Below the pieces are notes generated by a model. That model did no database searches, was not told the origin of the DNA, and worked only from the letters and a program-made list of their open reading frames with translations. From Azorinus chamasolen (taxonomy: Eukaryota > Mollusca > Bivalvia > Cardiida > Solecurtidae): a DNA stretch of 64,000 bases. Positions 1 through 12,200 of this stretch are shown piece by piece. Position numbers and translations under genes: made by a program. The stretch covers positions 79,658,003 to 79,722,002 of the forward strand of contig OY755241.1 of NCBI GenBank assembly GCA_963576725.1, given 5' to 3'. Position 1 is the first letter of the stretch. The number at the start of each line of letters is the position of its first letter.

Positions 1-157
1 ATAGATATAATTCTACAGTAATATAGATCTAATTCTACAGTTTCTGGTAAAAGTATTTCCTTGTTCACAATGCTATTATACAACTTCGGCTAATTAATAT
101 TCATACAGTCATTATTGCTTTAATATATGAATATTTATAAGGTAAAGGATTTATTCA
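1..157 (+). mobile_element. MITE-C(+), right part
   Basis: Contains the MITE-C body motif 'ATTCTACAGTTTCTG' and ends in TTTATAAGGTAAAGGATTTA, a decayed terminus. The left part lies outside the window. Confidence 0.6.
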
Positions 158-187
158 CATACCTTATCTATGTCTGTAACTTTGCAG

Positions 188-296
188 TCATCGTATTTGA
201 AGAAACACTTGAAGGGAGACAAGGTAAAGAATTCCATGCAGGGGTCTGGTGATGTGATCTCTAAGACATTCATGATGTCCCTAGTCAGACTGATAG
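188..296 (+). CDS. DENND1: DENND1 exon (dDENN), first in window
   Basis: Acceptor ..AACTTTGCAG, donor G|GTACGT. Encodes 36 codons plus one base (SSYLKKHLKG.. to ..MMSLVRLI), aligning with the vertebrate 'SSLKNRLKK..FLKAQ' stretch just before SYRNAL. The left-over G is completed by GT at the start of the next exon, giving LIGGYRDAL. Confidence 0.85.
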
Positions 297-3200
297 GTAC
301 GTACACGCCAACACTCAATCTTCAAAGTGGAATGACACATCAGTGTTTGACCCACTTCTCCTTACAGACACCTTTTGGCACATTTGCAAACAGAGTAGAC
401 CCAGACTAGAGGGTTCTTGTAGGCTCATCTGTTTGCTTCAACCAATTCCTATTTTTAGCCAACCTCTTTGAATGAATCTACCAAAAAGGAGCATTTACTG
501 GAGAAGAGGAAAATGTTAGAATTTTGTAGTATTGAAACCATTGTGATAAATACAGCATTTGCTCCTATGGAGCAAATGCTGTATTTATCACATTGGTTTC
601 AAGAAGTGACTATTATGGAGGTGTAGAAAGGCGTATTGATGGAGGAAAGGGTTACCATGGCATTCTACAGAACCGATTCTACAGTTTCTGCCATGACATA
701 AGTTATCTTTATGATGCCATTATAAAAAAACAGCTAATTAGTAATCATACAGTAATTATTTCTGACATGAATATTCATGGAGTAAAGGGTTAAGTATTGA
801 GTCCATTCAGTACTAAAGGGTTCTATTGGCTAGAGGACTTTGAATGACATAAGAGCCCTCTGATCTGGGATTACACCGTTTGCACTGTTGTCATTGAATT
901 TGTTTCCGCATTCACAGCATCATCATGCAACGAGCAACTTTGATATCTCGAATTTCAGTAACTCAAAGTAAGCACTCGAAGGAAACTGTTTCGAACTAAA
1001 TGTCTACTGTTTCCATGATGCCAGCTATACAAACAAAGAAAGTTGAATTTCATTATTTCTATCTTCAAGATACCATAAAAATTACTTCAAGATAACAGAA
1101 GTTCAAGTAATCTGATTTCTAATCTAGACACAGCTTAATGCAGGTCTAGAGTAGGAGTAGGAGCTTTCAGTATTAACTTCCACCTGCGTTAACCCATTAC
1201 CTCATAGGCTATTATTAGATACAACCTCTTTGAATAAATATACCGAAAAGGAGCATTAACTAGAGAAAAGGAAAATTTTAGAATTTTGTAGTTTGAAACT
1301 ACTGTGATAAATAGAGCATTTGCTCCTATAGGAGCAAATGCTATATTTACCACAATGGTTTCACAAAGTGACTTCTACAGAGTCGTCAAAAGTCGTCAAT
1401 ATGAGGGAATGGGTTAAGCTGTCATGTTTCTAGATCTGCTTAGTGATACATTTTAGTATTGTTATTTAGCAGAACTGACCTTTTACCCCTAACTCTGATG
1501 TCCAGTCAGTAATGGTGAGTTGTTCTACCTGCAGGTGGTTACCGGGATGCCCTGAAGTTCAATGAAGGGGAGACGATTACATTTTCTCCAGAAGCTTTTG
1601 TTCAGTCCCGTCCTTTATCCATGCAACCATTTCTAGAGAATATGCTGCATCTACAGATTTTTCAGCAGGTAAGTGAGGCATGTTGCATCTACAGATTTTT
1701 CAGCTTAAGTGAGGCATGCTGCATCTACAGATTTTTCAGCAGGTAAGTGAGGCATGCTGCATCTACAGATTTTTCAGCAGGTAAGTGAGGCATGCTGCAT
1801 CTACAGATTTTTCAGCAGGTAAGTGAGGCATGCTGCATCTGCAGATTTTTCAGCAGGTAAGTGAGTCATGTTGCATCTACAGATTTTTCAGCAGGTAAGT
1901 GAGTCATGTTGCATCTACAGATTTTTCAGCAGGTAAGGCATGTTGCATCTACAGATTTTTCAGCAGGTAAGTGAGGCATGTTGTATCATCTACAGATTTT
2001 TCAGCAGGTAAGTGAGCCAGTTTTAGGTGGTCAGTTTTCTATAGAAACATATGGTGAAAACTTTGAAAATCTTCTCCTCTGATTGTCTGGTGAGTGATAT
2101 CAGGGCCAACATGGCCCTCTTGTTTATTGTGGAATCTTAGGCCATTGAAGAAATAAGTAATGTTTGTTCAAATAATAATTAGGGTATTACTGGTGTAACA
2201 GTGCAGCACATCTCATGTCATTCATTCACTTTGTTACTTTTCAGTTTATCAATGATCGCCTGGACATGTTGAACTGTGGGCGAGGCTTTGCCGATGTGTT
2301 TGAGCAGGAATGTTTACTACATGCCGATAAACTCAACTCTGAGACACGGTACAAGGAGTGGCTCAGTAAAATGAAGGTTAGTTTGAAAGAAAAAAAAAGG
2401 TAAGTTTGAAGTACTCATCTTCATCTGTAGGTTATCAGGAATAAACAGTGGAATTATGTGCTTTCAGAGCTTGGCTTTATAGCTCACATGCATATGCTCA
2501 GATGAGCTTTTGTGATTGTCCTGTCTCTGTCTGTCCATCAGTCTGTCAACAACCAATTGCTTTAACCCTTTCCCTGTTCTATATTTAGTCCAAATTTCAA
2601 TACCTACTGAATATTCATGGAGAAAAAAGTTATAATGAAACATGGAAGGTGGACCATTTTAGCTATTTTTCAAATTCAACTAGCAAATAGAGCAGACCCT
2701 GATCAGACGGCTCCTCTAGGAGCCGTCTGATCTGGGTCTACTCTGTTTGCAATTACGTGAAAACACGTTTATATGAGGGAAAAGGTTATCCCTTTCCCTG
2801 TTCTATGTGTAGCTCAAATTTCGATAAGTGGAACATTGTAGTTATTTTAGAAACTAAAGTAACAGATTTATTAAATTCCATTAGCAAACGGAGCAGACCC
2901 TGATCAGATGGCTCCTGATCTGGGTCTTCTTTGTTTGCAAATGCATGAAAAGGTGTTAAAATATCTAAAAATACATGGCCACTAGGGATGGGGCTAGATT
3001 TCTTTATATAACTATATAGGAAACCTTTAATCTTCCTCTCCAAAAGAGGTGATCCAATTTGAATTGAATTTGGTTGGAATAGTCCCCTTTTGACCTTTTA
3101 TCCAAATCGATGAACTTTAAATATCTTTTCCAAAACCAGCAGTCCAATTTGAAAGGTATTTCTTAGGAATAGTCATCTGTTGACCTGCTACCAAAATTGC

Positions 3201-6200
3201 TGATACTAAGTTGATATGTACTTAAAATACAAAATCAGGAAATTTATTGCCAAAAAGTAGAGTGTTTGATGTGTTACATAAAAGCAAACTGAACAGATCA
3301 GGATTATACTGGTAGAGCCCCCTGACTCTGTTGTTAACGTATTCCCTCATATTGACACCTTTTCAAGTCCACTTTTTGAAACCATTGTGATAAATCTATA
3401 TATCATTATGGTTTCAAAACTACACAATTCTAAATACGACCAATCACTTCAAAACTTCAGCACACATAGGGTTAATTATATCTGTATTTTATTTCAGAAA
3501 CAAGGCAAAAAGTTACATCGAGATGGTAAAGACATATGGTCGGGGTTTAAAGTAAAGGTGAGAGAGTATCTGTATTTATAGTACAGTATGTCATTAGAGC
3601 CACTTAATTCTTTACTCTACACTCTACTCTATTTACTCAACTCTACACAACTTTAAAAACTTGATAGTTCAAAATGTTAGTAATGAATAAATGAAAACTT
3701 TTTAACACTTTCCTCCATAGGCTATTTTAAGATCCAACCGCTTTGAATGAATCTACCCAAAAGGAGCATTAACTAGAGAAAAGGATTTTTTTTAGAATTT
3801 TGTGTTTTGAAACCATTGTGATAAATAGGCGGAGAAAGGCGTATTTATGGAGGAAAGGGTTAAAGGCAAGTGGATGCTTAATGCAGGGGTAAAAGACTCA
3901 CAGAAAGCTCCTAGAGGAGCTTTCTGCATTCATGACTTTCATCCTGCATCAAGCTGCTACCTGTCTTCGAGATAGATAATGATACTTGTTTTACGGTTTG
4001 AATGATTATGTTTTTACTGTTTTTTCTAAGGTGTTCTGTCTGAATACTGATTAGGGGAACCACTTCTGATAATATAATGACATTGCAGCATTTCTCTGTG
4101 TAGTTTACACTTGATAAACTGAAGGTTTTAGTGCAAAACTGTTGTAACTGAAGGCTCTAGTGCAAAACTGTTGTAACCGAAGGCTGTAGTAAAAAGCTAT
4201 TTATAACTGAAGGTTTTAGTTCAAATTACTTTATTTCTTTACCAAACGCCATTTTGCTGCTACTCATTAGAATCACCTGTGTGAGGCATTTCTCATGAGT
4301 AGCACCAAGATAGGGTTTAGGTGAGACATAAGAGGTTTTTATAGAGGCTTCTTATTTACAGCTTTTATAGCGGATGTAGTTTCAATAGTATTGCATAAAG
4401 CTGTGGAACTAGCCCTTGTATTAGTTATCCAATAGCACAGGTATAAACATGTAAATGTGATGTGTACAATTGTAAATCCTTATCCCGCTAAACATTTAGG
4501 ATTCTGTGGGTAAAATCTGTGATTACCTTGTGTGTGTGTGTGTGGGGGTGGGGGGGACTCTATGGTCAAGTGGTTATGGTCTTAGACTGACGATCAAACT
4601 TGGACCCTCACCGTTGTGGTTTGAATCCTGGTGTGAGCATTTGGATGTTTCGTGCAAGGAAGTCTTGCAGCGGACTTGCAGTGTTGGTGGTTTTTACAAA
4701 GGCTTTCTTCTGTGCATGAAACAATGCATTTTGTGCCATACATGGACGAACCTCTTTGGTCTTCCTCCACCTGTAATTAGCCGGATATTGTTATAATGTT
4801 ATGACTGAAACCAATACCAAAAAGGACTTCGCTCATATGCCATCATAAAAAAATTCAACAAACAAATATTTATGTCAACATTGTTATTATTGCTTACATA
4901 AATATTCAAGAAAGAACGCCTTTAAGTAATATTCATAATTTCATTTATTTTGTACATGAACGTTTCTTGGAGTAATGGGATAAGGGTTTATTTAATACTT
5001 TCCCTCATATAAACATGTTTTCACGCATTTGCAAACAGAGTAGACCCAGATCAGACGGCTCCTAGAGGAGCCGTTTGATCAGGGTCTGCTCTGTTTGCTA
5101 ACAGAATTTGATAGATCTGTTTCTTTATCTTCTAAAATGACTACACTGTTCCACCGTCCATATTTCATTATAACTATTTTGTTAATGAATATTAAGTAGG
5201 TATTTTACATTGGATTAAATTTAGAACAGGGAAAGGGTTAATACTTCTTATGAAATATCTCATATGTTTGTATATGTTGTTCATGTGTAGGCTCGGCCAG
5301 TGATGAAGGAAGCTAAGGGTTATATGGACTCGATGACTCACAGGGTATAATATAAAAAAATACTGCAAGCCATTATTCTCTTTTACTGTAGTCTATCCTT
5401 AGCCTGTGGTGACTTTGGTCATGTGACTTGTTTGGCCGCATCTGATTGGATATTCTGTTTTTTGCTTGTTGCTTAGAGACCATGTTAAGTTTGAATATTG
5501 TAACCGTTAACTCTTACATAACTGTTAATTATTACCCAATGCTGTATTCAGATTTCATGTACCATAACTACTGTAAATATTATTCAGCCATTCAAACTAA
5601 GGCAGACTGACAGACCCAGACCAAACTGCTCCTGACAGACCCAGACCAAACTGCTCCTGACAGACCCAGACCAAACTGCTTCTGACAGACCCAGACCAAA
5701 CTGCTCCTGACAGACCCAGACCAAACTGCTCCTGACAGACCCAGACCAAACTGCTCCTGACAGACCCAGACCATGACAGACCCAGACCAAACTGCTCCTG
5801 ACAGACCCAGACCAAACTGCTCCTGACAGACCCAGACCATGACAGACCAAACTGCTCCTGACAGACCCAGACCAAACTGCTCCTGACAGACCCAGACCAA
5901 ACTGCTCCTGACAGACCCAGACCAAACTGCTCCTGACAGACCCAGACCATGACAGACCCAGACCAAACTGCTCCTGACAGACCCAGACCAAACTGCTCCT
6001 GGCAGACCCAGACCAAACTGCTCCTGGCAGACCCAGACCAAACTGCTCCTGACAGACCCAGACCATGACAGACCCAGACCAAACTGCTCCTGACAGACCC
6101 AGACCAAACTGCTCCTGACAGACCCAGACCAAACTGCTCCTGACAGACCCAGACCAAACTGCTCCTGGCAGACCCAGACCAAACTGCTCCTGACAGACCC

Positions 6201-9200
6201 AGACCAAACTGCTCCTGGCAGACCCAGACCAAACTGCTCCTGCAACTGCAATTTAATCAGTCTGCACTATTTGCAATTCCATATGGCGCAGTTAACCCTC
6301 TCCCTCATATAAACTCTCTTTCATGCCTTTGCAAACAGAGTAGCTCCAGATCAGATGGCTCCAGAAGGTGACACCTGATCTGGGTCTGCTGGTTTTGCTT
6401 GTGAAATGGTATAGATTTAATCCCACAGTTTTTGTCTAATCCATTGATTTTTTTACCATATAAGAATTAAGTTAATGAATATTCACCAAGTAATCAATTT
6501 TTACATACATGTTCATTAGGGAAAGGCTAAAAGTTATGAAGATAGTGCTGAATTTATTTTAGTTTATTTTAGCTGTAAAAATGGTGGAGAGGGAATATTA
6601 GGGTATATTAGGGTATACAGTATAACCGTGATACTGCGAATCTTTGGCAACAAAGAATTGGTGCTTTTTTAGCCAGTTGGCTGCTTAATGCAGGGTGAAA
6701 GTCATGCAGAAAGCTCCTAGAGGAGCTTTCTGCATGACTTTCACCCTGCATTAAGCAGACACCTTTCTGAATTACTGAAAATGGTACTTGTGTTGGTGTT
6801 CAAACAATCAGGGTTTTACTTTATATGGTACATGTGGTGTACTGATTTAAGCAGTTTGGATCCGGATGAGATGCTGAATATTCTGAATAGTGTCTCATTC
6901 AGATTCCCATCTTCATAGAAATGTTTTCACACTTTTGCAAACAGAGAAGACACAGATCAGACAGCTCCAGTAGGAGCAGCATGACCAATATCTGCTCTGG
7001 TTGCTTATGAAATTATAGATCTGACTCTATGTTACATGTATTCTTCCAATACAAGAACCAAATCTCTGTTTACAACTGCCATTATTATACTGCAAAGTAA
7101 AATCCTCAATTCTGATTGGTTAACTAGCCGTGTACATGAGTCCATGTACCCTGTGAGCTGACAGGGTACATAGAAATTCCCCATGGCAGGCCCCACATAT
7201 TATGGTCAGAAACCAAAAGACCGACTTCTCGACTCAGCTAAACAATAGCAAAATTCATAATAGACAACTATTGATACGTAAAGAAAAAAATGAAGAAATG
7301 AATTATAAAACATCATTGTTTGAAATGACCAATAAAACAGTTTTAAGAGGAGTTGTTATATCGTCCAGCCATCTATACTAACATGAACGCCGATAAAATA
7401 CAATACAAACCACTTCGGATACCTTCGGGTAAAATTATTCCCGGCTGGTAAAATCATGTAACCCTCGCCTAACGGCTCGGGCAACATGATTTTCCTCAGC
7501 CGGGAATATATCGTCATGTACCCTGGGAAAGAATTGTATAACTAATATTATAAAAAGTAAGCTAATAAGTATTGATGATGTCATTATTTCATAAATGAAA
7601 ATTCAGCAGGGAAAGTCTTACAATACTTTATATAATTTACATTTGCCTTAATTATAATGTTGTGCAGCTTTGCTTTCTGGTACTTTAAAGTTTTTGTGAT
7701 ATAGTCAGTCATTTATATTATTGAACTCTTTCCCTGATCAATATTCATGTAAGAAATGATTACGATCATTTGCTGGATATTTATTTCCAGCAGCTGATTG
7801 TTTATAATGTAAACTATTCAAGGAATCTTTGGCAAAAACTGTTACAATGTAGAATCATATATATCAGGCCAAAAGCAAACACTAGAGCAGACGTTGATCA
7901 GATGGCTCCGAAAGGAGTCATCTGAACTGGGTCTACTCTGTTTGCAAATATGCGAAAAGGCATTTATATGAGGGAAAGTCCCTGTGTAATAAATAATTAC
8001 ATCATGAATATTTATTCACTGATATATTTTTATAATTATATAAAAATTTTTTATGTACACTGGATATTTTTGGTATAAGTAGAAACTGTAGAGTCAGGTC
8101 TGTTACAATTTCATAAGCAAACAGATCAGATGCTGGTCAGACAGCTGATATAAGATTCATCTGGGTCTATTCTATTTGCAAGGATGTGAAAAAGCATTAA
8201 TATGAAGGAAAGGATTAATGGCAATTAACAGCATGCATCTGATAACATTGAATGCCTGTTTCTTTTAGATATTGTTTAATGTCTCTTTTATGACTGTATA
8301 TTTTACTTTCAATCTATAATCATGCCTTTTAGTAGATCCTGATCAGACAGCTCCTGTAGGAACTGTTTGATTAGGGTCTGCTCTGTTTGCTTGTTGAAAT
8401 TTATAGCATTTACTTTTTTTTTTCATGACAAAAGCTCCCTTGTTATTGTATCATTCCAAAAAAGGAGTTTAAACTCATATTGACACCTTTTGACGTCTTT
8501 GCGATACTTTGTCACTTTCTGAAACCATTGTGATAAATAGAGCAAATGCTCAATTTATTACATTGGTTTCAAAACTACACAATTCTAAAATTTTCCTTTT
8601 CTCTAGTGAATACTCCTTTTCGGTAGATTTATTCAAGATGTAGGGTCTAAAAATAGCCCATGAGGGAATGGGTTAATGAATATTTATGAAGTAATAAATC
8701 TTTACATGAATATTCACGAGGAAAAGACTTTATGCAAAATGAAAGTAGGATTTATGCCGAAAAAATGTGCATGTACTTGCTTAGTTAATGTTCATGACCT
8801 CCAATGATTTTAAGTAGAATTAGAACTTATAGTACATTATAGATTACGGGGAGGGGCATCAGAAAAAGTTGTGTGAAGGAATTTATTTATTTACCCCTTC
8901 TACTGAAGACCCCTTAATTTTCTCATACATTGTAAACCTTTTAATTTTATTGACTTCCATTTAACCCATTCCGGCATATTGACACCTGTTGATGCTTCTG
9001 TAAAAGTCACTTTGTGAAACCATTGTGATAAATAGAGCATTTGCTCCTATAGGAGCAAATGCTCTATTTATCACAATGGTTTCAACACTACACAATTCTA
9101 AAATTTTCCTTTTCAGTAGTAAATGCTCCTTTTCAGTAGATTTGTTCAAAGAGGTTGGATCTAAAAATAGCCTATGCAGGAATGGGTTAAACCCTTTACT

Positions 9201-12200
9201 TCATAAAAACACCTTTACCCACCTTGGCGAACAGAGAAGACCACTATTTACAAACTTGAAAGGTACCAACAGGCCTATAGATCTATGGTCATGTGATCCA
9301 AGCTAGTGCAGTCTTGTCCATGAAAGGGGTGTGACATCTCCAAAAAATTACAAAGTAAAGGAAAACCCCTGTTTGCTCTGTCAGAGTAAAAGAACCCAAA
9401 TACTTATGGAGTAAAGGGTAAAATTTCTTGCTCAACTCATTCCCTCCTAGACTATTTTTAGACCCAACCTCTTTGAATAAATCTACTGAAAAGGAGCTTT
9501 AACTATAGAAAAGGAGAATTCAGAATGTGTGTAGTTTTGAAACCATTGTGATAAATAGAGCATTTGCTCCTATGGAGCAAATGCTCTATTTATCACAATG
9601 GTTTCAAATGTGTTTGGTTTTTTTACAGGAGTGCAAAAATGCGTCACTATGAGGGAATGTGTTAAATAGAAATTTAGATAAGGGTCCCTTGTTTTATAGG
9701 CATTTTCCCAGTTATGTTAGTTTGAAGGGATAGATACTAATATTGGTCTCATCTTGGAGAAAAGGGGCACTCAATTATTGTTAGTTGTGTAGATCCTGAT
9801 CAGTTTCAGTATTTGGAGTACAGTGTCTGATCTACCTGCAAGATGTGTGACTTTGCATTAATACTCCAATTGTTTTACTCTGAGTATTCGGATAGATGGA
9901 CGCAGGGAAACAGTGCAGACAGAGATTAAACCACTCCTTCAGGAGCCATTTGATCAGGGTCTGCAGTATCTGCTTCTGTGTTTGTGTATTTTAAAGTTAT
10001 TAAAATTGTCCCTAATCGATAAAATGGTACATGTAATATTGTTCCTAATTGATTTATTCAGCTTTACAAACATGTGAGAAGACTGGATTTCTGAGGCAAA
10101 TATTGCAGACCCAGATAAAACTGCTTCTGAAGAAGCAGCTTAATGAGAGTCTACACTATTCTCTACTATGTCAATCTATTTTAACCCTTTCCTTTCATGT
10201 TTAAACATGTTTTCACACATTTGCAAACAGAGTTGACCCAGATTAGACGGCTCCTGTAAGAGCCGTCTGATCAGGGTGTACTCTGTTTGCTAGTGGAATT
10301 AAAAAGGTCTGTTTCTTTACTTTCTTAAGTGTCTCAAGGCTTTGGATAGTTTGTGTGAGATACAAATAGTTATTTGAATTTATCAAGCACCAGCCAGCAC
10401 AGTTTTCAGTAGGTGACAGCTGAAGTAATGGTCCATGTTCTGCAAAAGATAATATAGAAGATAAACTGTCTGCTACTCAGAGCGATAGATGAAGGTGCAA
10501 ATGCTAAATTTGTCATTTCACTATAAGACCCCATGTTGTGAGCACTCTTAAGAATTGTCTTGAAGAGTGGTCACAACATGGGGTTTAACCCATTCCCTCA
10601 TAGGCTTTTTTTAAATCCAACCTCTTTGAATAAATCTACCGAAAAGGATCATTAACTAGAGAAAAGGGAAATTTTAGAATTTTGTAGTTTGAAACCATTG
10701 TGATAAATAGAGCATTTGCTCCTATAGGAGCATATGCTCTATTTATCACAATGGTTTCAAGAAGTGACTTACAGAGGCGTAGAAAGGCATATTTATGGAG
10801 AAAAGGGTTAATGGATAAATAAAGGAGCTATTCAGTTTTGTGCTTTTACATTCCAAACAATGTACAAGTAATTAGCCACATCCTCTCTAATGAGTTTGAC
10901 TGATTTTGGGTCTTCACTGTTTGCTTTACCTGAGTGCCCTTTGGTCCAATCACATTTAGATGTAGTTTGTAGCATGATGTAGATGTGTTACTTTAAAGTT
11001 TTACACATTGGCAGGTTGACTCAGCTGTAGGATGCCAATGAAGCAGCCATTTAACTATGTACTCCATGATGGCACATGAACACGGGTTTTGCCCTTAGCA
11101 AACATTCTAGAATCATAGCTGTGTTGTCAGTTTGTAAGCAAACAGAGTAGATCCTGATTAGACGGTTCCTACAGGAACTGTTTGATCTGGGTTTACCCTG
11201 TTTGCAAAGGTGTAAAAAGGTATATTTATGGAGTATAATGTTAATGAACAGACATGGGGTCTTTGACCCATTCCTTGACATACAGTAGAACCCCGCTAAT
11301 GCGACCACCTAAAAAGAGGCATAATTCTGAGTGCTAGATGCAGGTGGTAGCTTAATGCAGGACAAAAGAAATGCAGAAATCTCCTAGAGGAGCTTTCTGC
11401 ATTAGTTTTGCCCTATATTAAGCAACCACCTGCTTACAAAGACACCCATTTAAGTGGTCGCATTAGAGGGGTTCTACTGTATCTGTTTGCAGTTTTGTCC
11501 TGCATTGAGCTATCTGTGTTTGTGTTGAGAAGGGGAGTGGGGAAAGCATAACTTGTAGCGTTATCATACTCCAGCAGATTTATGAGGGAGGATTCAAAGG
11601 ATGACAGTAGACAAAAACCAACCCAGTTTTAATCCTATTTGTGCATAATTAAAAGTGATTATAGCTGCTACAACATCTAAACAGCTTCCTTTACAGAATC
11701 TACAGCATCTACAGCAGATATAGCATCTATACAGCATCTACATCATCTATACAGCACCTAAACAGCATGTATACATCTATACAGCATCTATACATCAGCT
11801 ACAGCATCTATACAACATCTAAACAGCATCTATACAGTATCTATACAGCATCTATACAGCATCTACATTTAAACAGCATCTATACAACATATAAACAACA
11901 TCTATACAGCATCTATACAGCATCTACAGCATCTATACAGCTTATACAACACCTAAACAGCATCTATACAGCATCTACAACATTACATCATCTGTACAGC
12001 ATCTACAGCATATGCAATATCTATACAGCATCATCAGAATGTATACATCATCTATACAGCATCTACAACATCTACATCATCTGTACAGCATCTGTACAGC
12101 ATATGCAATATCTATACAGCATCTACAGAATATATACAGCATCTATACAGCATCTACAGCATCTATACAGCATTTACAGCATCTACAGCATCTCTACAGC

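Noticed and set aside
4552..4640. Genuine tRNA gene
   Set aside because: Box A and B are present but the cloverleaf arms do not pair convincingly and a SINE body follows, with a second copy at 62163.
5584..6251. Three overlapping minus-strand open frames of 207-219 codons rich in VWSGS/GLGL
   Set aside because: They are the three frames of a 25-bp tandem repeat; no codon structure, splice context or homologue.
9025..9306. Recurrent peptide 'INRAFAPIGANALF' in open frames here and at 8961, 23164, 37086 and elsewhere
   Set aside because: It is the translation of the MITE-A hairpin, and appears on either strand because the stem is palindromic.
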